DNA of 44,706 nucleotides, from NCBI GenBank assembly GCA_017614795.1, contig JAGABD010000076.1, positions 1 to 44,706 of the forward strand. Reading direction: 5' to 3'. Both the position numbers and the translations under genes were made by a program. Position 1 is the first letter of the stretch, and every line of letters starts with the position of its first letter. The notes beneath the pieces are model-generated. The model was not told the DNA's origin. It was given only the letters and a program-made list of their open reading frames with translations, and searched no databases. Positions 40,441 through 44,706 of this stretch are shown here, one piece after another. The DNA is from Bacteroidales bacterium (GTDB lineage Bacteria; Bacteroidota; Bacteroidia; Bacteroidales; UBA932).

Positions 40441-42120
40441 ATGAAAAAACTGATTTTCCTTTTGCTCGCATTCGTTCCGGCGTTGCTTCTTGCCGCGCCG
40501 AAGAAGTGCATAATCCGTGTCCACGCCGACACCCCCGACCAGATAGTCGCCGCCGTCAAGGCTTTCGACAAGGAGAACGTCCAGTTCGTGCTTGAGCGCC
40601 AGGTCAGCAAGGACGACAGCCCCGAAATGAAGAGCGCCCTCGCTATGGTCATCTGGAAGAATGACGAATTGATTGCAGATCCTGCATCCTATCCCGACGT
40701 TCCCATAGTGGACACCGACGTGGACGGAATGGACGCCCTCATCGCCCGCGTGAAGGACGAGGAGTGGATTGTGAAGACCGCTTCCGTATGGAAGAAGGTG
40801 CTTCGCGAAGAGGCCCGCGTATATGGCGGACACAAATACTATGTGGCCGCGGACGGCGATGACGCCGCCGACGGTCTCTCGCCCGAAACCGCGTGGAAGT
40901 CGCTCGCCCAGGTGAATGACGCGGTGCTCGGCTTCGGCGACTCCGTCCTCTTCAAGAGGGGAGACGTGTTCCGCGGACATCTCGAGCCCCAGTCCGGCTG
41001 CCCCGGGCATCCGATCTATTATGGCGCTTATGGCGAAGGCGTCAAGCCTATCCTCGAGCCGTCGTGGGATGCATCCACCGAGGCCGACTGGGTGAAGGTC
41101 GGACGCAGGCTCTGGAAGTGCGAGAAGCCTTCGCGCGACGAGCTCGGCAATGTGATTCTGAATCACGGCAAGAAAGGCTGCGCCAGCAAAGTGGACCATC
41201 CCGAGCAGCTTCACGGCAGGGACCTGTATTACTGCTGGGTGCGTGACGAAGGCGCCCTCTATATGGTGAGCCGCCGCAATCCCGCCAAGCGCTTCAAGTC
41301 CATCGAACTGGCCGAGAAGCAGCACGTGATTATGGAGACCGACTGCCACGACCTCGTCTACGAGAACCTCTGGCTCCGTTACGGCGCTGCCCATGGGATC
41401 GGCGGCGAGCGTGTGAAGCGCATTACCGCCCGCGGGCTCGACATCAGTTACATCGGCGGAAGCACCCTCTATATCGACGATACGGGCCACGGCGTGCGCT
41501 ACGGCAACGGAATCGAGTTCTGGAGCGCGGCCGAGGACGTGCTGGTGGAGAACTGCCGCATCTGGGAAGTCTGGGATGCCGCTATGACCAGCCAGTCCAA
41601 CATCGACGGCGTGCTGCAGAAGAACATCACCTGGCGCGGCAACGAAATCTGGAACAGCGAATATTCATTCGAGTACTGGCAGCAGGGCGACGGCGCCCGC
41701 ACCGAGAACGTGCTCGTGGAGAACAATATCTTCCGCGATGCCGGCAAGGGCTGGGGCCACAAGCAGCGCTGGAATCCTAACGCGGCCCATATGATGCTCT
41801 ACGACACTACCGCCGAGACCATCAACTTCGAGGTGCGCGGCAACGAGTTCGGCAAGAGCAAGAACACGGTAATCCGCCTGTTCACCGCCTGGTATCCGCT
41901 GCTCAATATGCACGACAACACCTGGAAGGTGGGTTGCGGCAAGCTCATCCGCTACCACGGACGTCCGACTTCGGATCTCGTCTACAAGTATCCCGACCGT
42001 CTGGACCGCACCCGCAACGACAGCCAGGCCGAAATCGAGAGCCAGCTCGCCGAGAAGCCCGTCGTGCTCCGTGGCAAGAAGGGCCTGAAACAGTTGAAGG
42101 AAATCTTCGGATTCAATTGA
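40441..42120 (+). CDS. Secreted right-handed beta-helix protein
   Basis: A 559-residue secreted protein; signal MKKLIFLLLAFVPALLLAA. Residues about 20-130 form a separate N-terminal region (IRVHADTPDQIVAAVKAF), not seen in the other helix proteins. The beta-helix starts KYYVAADGDDAADGLSP and continues through VLFKRGDVFRGHL, VYENLWLRYGAAHGIGG, VLVENCRIWEVWDAAMT and NNIFRDAGKGWGH. The helix aligns with residues 535-919 of the 5245 protein (KVYFVSADG, AVLFRRGDTW, YVGAHGIGIG, IIRKAGYGWG). Such proteins are commonly polysaccharide lyases or hydrolases; the family number cannot be set by eye. Last gene of the long operon, followed by a palindrome and a terminator. Confidence 0.86.
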   Translation: MKKLIFLLLAFVPALLLAAPKKCIIRVHADTPDQIVAAVKAFDKENVQFVLERQVSKDDSPEMKSALAMVIWKNDELIADPASYPDVPIVDTDVDGMDALIARVKDEEWIVKTASVWKKVLREEARVYGGHKYYVAADGDDAADGLSPETAWKSLAQVNDAVLGFGDSVLFKRGDVFRGHLEPQSGCPGHPIYYGAYGEGVKPILEPSWDASTEADWVKVGRRLWKCEKPSRDELGNVILNHGKKGCASKVDHPEQLHGRDLYYCWVRDEGALYMVSRRNPAKRFKSIELAEKQHVIMETDCHDLVYENLWLRYGAAHGIGGERVKRITARGLDISYIGGSTLYIDDTGHGVRYGNGIEFWSAAEDVLVENCRIWEVWDAAMTSQSNIDGVLQKNITWRGNEIWNSEYSFEYWQQGDGARTENVLVENNIFRDAGKGWGHKQRWNPNAAHMMLYDTTAETINFEVRGNEFGKSKNTVIRLFTAWYPLLNMHDNTWKVGCGKLIRYHGRPTSDLVYKYPDRLDRTRNDSQAEIESQLAEKPVVLRGKKGLKQLKEIFGFN

Positions 42121-42123
42121 TGC

Positions 42124-42157
42124 GTCATTGCCGGCGACGACCGGCAATCTCCTAATA
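42124..42157 (+). repeat. Small palindromic intergenic repeat, copy 2
   Basis: ATTGCCGG (42127-42134) and CCGGCAAT (42141-42148) form a perfect 8-bp stem with a 6-nt loop, flanked by CGTC before and CTCCTAATAA after. Same element and same placement (just after a stop codon, just before a terminator) as 3059-3086 on the minus strand. Confidence 0.7.
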
Positions 42158-42187
42158 AATAAGCCAGGCTATTTAGTCTGGCTTATT
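42158..42187. terminator. Bidirectional terminator hairpin
   Basis: AATAAGCCAG (42158-42167) pairs perfectly with CTGGCTTATT (42178-42187) around a 10-nt loop. On the plus strand TTATTATTTT follows; on the minus strand TTATT follows. It lies between convergent genes. The stop codon and last residues of the minus-strand gene 42169-42600 lie inside the loop and right arm. Confidence 0.7.
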
Positions 42188-42600
42188 ATTTTGGAAATAG
42201 TGCTGAATACCTCTCTTTGCGGGTATCGCCTCCCTTCCGGGTCGCTGACCACCAGGTCGAAGGTCTCCTTGCGCATCTGGTAGCGCCCTACCTTGAAAAG
42301 GGCCTTGCTGCGCCGCGCGACATACTCGGCCTTGAAGCCGTTCACCGGCAGCAGCGAGATGAAAAGATCCACCTTGCGGCGCACCTTGATGAGGTGGCCC
42401 CTGCGCACCGCTACTATCTGCACGGCTATGCCGTAGGCGTCGAAAAACTTCTGCACGTCGTCGGCGGTCTGCTGATAATCGGGGTCGTCGCCGCACAGCA
42501 GCACGGCCGCCTTCTTGACCTTCGAGAGGGGAGTGAAGCCGGTTTTGACGCGGCTGCCGAGGAGCGACAGGATTATGGTGAGAAACAGTACCGTCAGCAT
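42169..42600 (-). CDS. Small conserved hypothetical protein (possible DUF6913 type)
   Basis: A 143-residue protein starting MLTVLFLTIILSLLGSRVKT, with one N-terminal hydrophobic segment, then an alpha/beta-looking body (AAVLLCGDDPDYQQTADD, VDLFISLLPVN, FDLVVSDPEGRRYPQREVF). I recall similar short Bacteroidota proteins of unknown function (DUF6913), but this is not certain. The ATG at 42600 overlaps the kinase stop by 7 nt (ATGCTGA), so the two genes are translationally coupled. A much longer reading of this frame (to 43257) runs antisense-free through the kinase gene in another frame and is not real. Confidence 0.7.
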   Translation of the reverse strand: MLTVLFLTIILSLLGSRVKTGFTPLSKVKKAAVLLCGDDPDYQQTADDVQKFFDAYGIAVQIVAVRRGHLIKVRRKVDLFISLLPVNGFKAEYVARRSKALFKVGRYQMRKETFDLVVSDPEGRRYPQREVFSTISKIISQTK

Positions 42601-43595
42601 TTCTTGCTCTTTTCTATGAGTTCCTTGATTTCTTCTTTCGCCACGCGCCAGCGGGGGATGTCTATCTTGGTGCCTACGACCTCCACCACCTTCGCGGCGA
42701 TTATGCTGCCGACCTCCGCGCATTCCTTGAGGGGGAGGCCCAGCGAATGGGCGTAGAGGAAGCCTGCCGCGTAGGTGTCTCCGGCACCGGTGGCGTCGAT
42801 GGGTTTGGCAGGCCAGGCGGGGATGAAGAGTTCGGTGTCGCCCTGGCGCGCCCAGCTGCCGTCCTTGCCTACCTTCACCACCGCGGTGTCGCATATCTTC
42901 GCCACCTCCTTCAGGGCTTCGCGGGGATCGTCTATCTTGGTGAAAGCCTTGCTTTCGGTTTCGTTTGCGAAGACTATGTCGACGTATTTCTCCACGAGGT
43001 TGTGCAGGAAGGCGCAGTTGCTCTCCACCACGTTGTAGGAGGCCATGTCGATGCTGATTATGCATCCGGCCGCCTTGGCCATCTGCACGGCCCTTGCGAT
43101 GAGTTCCTGGTTCTGCACCAGGTATCCTTCTATATGGAAGTAGTCGTATCCTTTGAAGTATTCGGGCTTGAGGTCGTCGGGACCCATTTCGAGCGCCGCG
43201 CCCAGATAGCCGGCGAAGGTGCGTTCGGCGTTGGCTCCGGTGATGAAGACCATGCACCTGCCGCTGCCCTTGGCGTCGTAGAGCATCGTGGTCTGCACGC
43301 CGTACTGCTCCATCGTGCTCTTGAAGAGGTTGCCGAGCTCGTCGTTTCCTATCTTGCCGATGTAGCCCGAGCGCATCCCGAAGATGGCGGTGCAGGTGAT
43401 GGTGTTGGCCGCGGACCCGCCGGGCACGTATTTTACGCCTATCTCCTTGAGATCCTGCCAGATGCGGTCCCCGGTTTCGAGGTCCACGTGCTGCATGCTG
43501 CCCAGCGGCAGATGGTATTTGCGCAGAAGGCTGTCGTCCGGCAGTATCGCCAGGATGTCCGTGAGCGCGTTGCCTATTCCCAGTATTGACTTCAT
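42594..43595 (-). CDS. PfkB-family carbohydrate/adenosine kinase
   Basis: Cytoplasmic ribokinase-fold kinase of 333 residues, most like adenosine kinases of Bacteroidota. Family motifs are visible: GIGNALTDIL at the start, YVPGGSAANTITCTAIFG (substrate-binding PfkB signature 1), and DATGAGDTYAAGFLYA (signature 2) with the catalytic base Asp273. It would phosphorylate a nucleoside or sugar with ATP; the exact substrate needs biochemistry. It is followed by an overlapping small gene and preceded by a divergent promoter region. Not obviously part of the polysaccharide locus; it probably belongs to core metabolism. Confidence 0.9.
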   Translation of the reverse strand: MKSILGIGNALTDILAILPDDSLLRKYHLPLGSMQHVDLETGDRIWQDLKEIGVKYVPGGSAANTITCTAIFGMRSGYIGKIGNDELGNLFKSTMEQYGVQTTMLYDAKGSGRCMVFITGANAERTFAGYLGAALEMGPDDLKPEYFKGYDYFHIEGYLVQNQELIARAVQMAKAAGCIISIDMASYNVVESNCAFLHNLVEKYVDIVFANETESKAFTKIDDPREALKEVAKICDTAVVKVGKDGSWARQGDTELFIPAWPAKPIDATGAGDTYAAGFLYAHSLGLPLKECAEVGSIIAAKVVEVVGTKIDIPRWRVAKEEIKELIEKSKKC

Positions 43596-43601
43596 TCCTT
43601 A

Positions 43602-43609
43602 CAAAAATA
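43602..43609 (-). promoter_or_regulatory. -7 box for the kinase operon
   Basis: On the minus strand this reads TATTTTTG, an exact TAnnTTTG match, 6 nt before the kinase ATG (43595). No clear TTTG at the right distance. Transcription would start at or very near the start codon. Confidence 0.4.
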
Positions 43610-43621
43610 ACAAATTATAAC

Positions 43622-43629
43622 TAAATTTG
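43622..43629 (+). promoter_or_regulatory. -7 box for the flippase-like gene
   Basis: TAAATTTG matches TAnnTTTG exactly and ends 6 nt before the ATG at 43636, so the mRNA may be almost leaderless. It lies back to back with the minus-strand -7 box at 43602-43609. The -33 box is not obvious. Confidence 0.45.
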
Positions 43630-43635
43630 TATGCT

Positions 43636-44610
43636 ATGGGTAAAGCCGCCGGCAAAATACTGAAGTACCTCCTGTCCCTCGGACTGGCGGCGGTGCTGGT
43701 GTACTTCGCCTGCCGCGGCATCGACTGGAAGGAGTTCCTCGCGGGGCTCCGCTCCACCAAATGGACCTGGATGGTGTTGTTCTTCGCGACCGCCTACCTC
43801 GCGGTCGTCTTCCGCGCCCTGCGCTGGAAACAGCTCCTCAAGCCCATTGCGCCGGACATCACCTACAGCAAGGTCTGGGACGCGTCCAATATGTGCAACC
43901 TCACCAGCATAGCGCTTCCTGGTTCCGGAGAAATCGTCCGCGCCGCGGTGCTCTCTTCGAAGACGCTGCCTTTCGAGAAGGTCTTGGGCACTATGGTCAT
44001 GGAGCGCGCGTGGGACTTCCTGGCGCTGTTTGTCCTTCTCTTCGTGGCGCTGGTCACCAAGTGGGGGCAATTCGGGGGCTTCTTCCTGGACAATGTCTGG
44101 CATCCCATCACTAGCAGGGCCTTCGTCGTCTGGATACTTCTCGCCCTTGTGGCGCTCGGCCTCGTTGCGGTATGGCTGATTTTTCGCTATCGTCAGCGCA
44201 TACCGCTTTTCGAGCGCATCGCGGGCTTCATCGTCAGCGGCCTCGAAGGGCTCGCGAGCTTCGGCAAGATGCGCAACAAACTGCCTTTCCTGCTGTACAC
44301 CGTGGCCATCTGGGCAATGTTCACCGCGATGACCTGGACCGGCATCAAGGCCATCCCGGCGCTTTCCGGTCTTTCGTTCTCTGACGCGCTCTTCGTCTCG
44401 GCAATCGGCAACTTCGCATCCATCATTCCCGTGCCCGGAGGCATCGGAGCATACCACTACCTTATCCGTATGACGCTCTCGACCCTCTACGGCGTCACCG
44501 AGGAGATCGGCCTGCTCTTCGCCACCCTCGCCCACGAAGCCCACGCCATCGTTTCGCTGGTTCTCGGCATCTGGTCGTATTTCCACAGAATGCTGGTATC
44601 GGATAAATGA
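43636..44610 (+). CDS. Flippase-like membrane protein (YbhN / lysylphosphatidylglycerol synthase TM family)
   Basis: Polytopic inner-membrane protein of 324 residues with about 7-8 hydrophobic segments. Landmarks of the UPF0104/LPG-synthase TM family are FRALRWKQLLKP, MCNLTSIALPGSGEIVRAAVL, MVMERAWDFLALFVL and the C-terminal IPVPGGIGAYHYLI. Related proteins move lipid-linked or phospholipid substrates across the membrane, but the substrate here is unknown. ATG 43636 is chosen because an earlier TTG (43627) lies inside the -7 box. The gene is divergent from the kinase and ends 20 nt before the tRNA. Confidence 0.88.
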   Translation: MGKAAGKILKYLLSLGLAAVLVYFACRGIDWKEFLAGLRSTKWTWMVLFFATAYLAVVFRALRWKQLLKPIAPDITYSKVWDASNMCNLTSIALPGSGEIVRAAVLSSKTLPFEKVLGTMVMERAWDFLALFVLLFVALVTKWGQFGGFFLDNVWHPITSRAFVVWILLALVALGLVAVWLIFRYRQRIPLFERIAGFIVSGLEGLASFGKMRNKLPFLLYTVAIWAMFTAMTWTGIKAIPALSGLSFSDALFVSAIGNFASIIPVPGGIGAYHYLIRMTLSTLYGVTEEIGLLFATLAHEAHAIVSLVLGIWSYFHRMLVSDK

Positions 44611-44611
44611 T

Positions 44612-44619
44612 TATATTTG
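44612..44619 (+). promoter_or_regulatory. -7 box for tRNA-Arg
   Basis: TATATTTG matches TAnnTTTG exactly, 11 nt before the tRNA 5' end. It overlaps the region just after the flippase stop codon (44608-44610). No clear -33 box. Confidence 0.5.
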
Positions 44620-44630
44620 CAACCCCAAAC

Positions 44631-44704
44631 GGTTCCGTAGCTCAGTTGGATAGAGCAACAGCCTTCTAAGCTGTGGGTCGCGCGTTCGAGTCGCGCCGGA
44701 ATCA
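44631..44704 (+). tRNA. tRNA-Arg (anticodon TCT)
   Basis: Cloverleaf: acceptor GGTTCCG pairs with CGGAATC (one G:U), D-arm GCTCAGTTGGATAGAGC, anticodon stem ACAGC/GCTGT with loop CTTCTAA (anticodon TCT), variable GGGTC, T-arm GCGCG TTCGAGT CGCGC, discriminator A at 44704. CCA is not encoded. Confidence 0.95.
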
Positions 44705-44706
44705 CG

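Noticed and set aside
42169..43257. A 362-residue minus-strand frame including the small gene at 42169-42600
   Set aside because: Only the last 143 residues are plausible; the first part is an Arg/His-rich out-of-frame reading of the PfkB kinase gene.

Overview
The window looks like a piece of a high-GC Bacteroidales genome (Bacteroidota). The signs are a SusC/SusD pair, many outer-membrane lipoproteins with fimbrillin-like and FISUMP-like domains, start sites without Shine-Dalgarno sequences, and promoters of the Bacteroidota type (TTTG, about 19-21 nt, TAnnTTTG). The genus cannot be told from the sequence alone. I ran no database search; family names rest on motifs read in the translations.

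Layout. 22-2978 (+): a sugar-porter MFS transporter and a GH31 glycosidase lipoprotein, ending at a two-way terminator. 3088-5095 (-): a 42-residue peptide gene followed by a fimbrillin/FISUMP lipoprotein. 5245-8814 (+): a three-domain beta-helix lipoprotein and an SGNH esterase. 8876-9581 (+): an RHH/PIN toxin-antitoxin-like pair with its own clear promoter. 9582-10099: a gene-free stretch with a large inverted-repeat element and long hairpins. 10100-42120 (+): 21 closely packed genes, no gap above about 60 nt, probably one very long operon. It holds an LVIVD-repeat lipoprotein, four more peptide/lipoprotein modules, several modular surface proteins, SusC, SusD, a fibronectin-type protein, a GH105/beta-helix fusion, two more LVIVD proteins, a second SGNH esterase and a second beta-helix protein, then a terminator. 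42169-43595 (-): a small unknown protein and a PfkB (adenosine-kinase-type) kinase. 43636-44610 (+): a flippase-like membrane protein. 44631-44704: tRNA-Arg(TCT).

How it fits together. The 5.2-42 kb region reads as a large polysaccharide utilisation locus. SusC/SusD would import oligosaccharides. Surface lipoproteins with swapped modules would bind or cut the polymer. SGNH esterases would deacetylate it, and a GH105 domain would remove unsaturated uronic acids. Pectin, especially rhamnogalacturonan, is the most plausible target, but this is inference. No HTCS, ECF sigma or other regulator is visible.

The most unusual content is a module repeated five times: a 41-51 residue acidic peptide with one conserved Cys and a C-terminal Gly-Glu-acid-x-Asp-(Pro)-Trp motif, then a 10-13 nt spacer carrying GCGCGCC or ACGCGCC, then a 609-647 residue lipoprotein. 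The peptides mostly escape ORF callers. The same C-terminal motif also ends a different lipoprotein (20131-21096). Two protein modules, called A (fimbrillin-like) and B (AFDYG...YPxxW) here, are shuffled among otherwise unrelated proteins of the locus.
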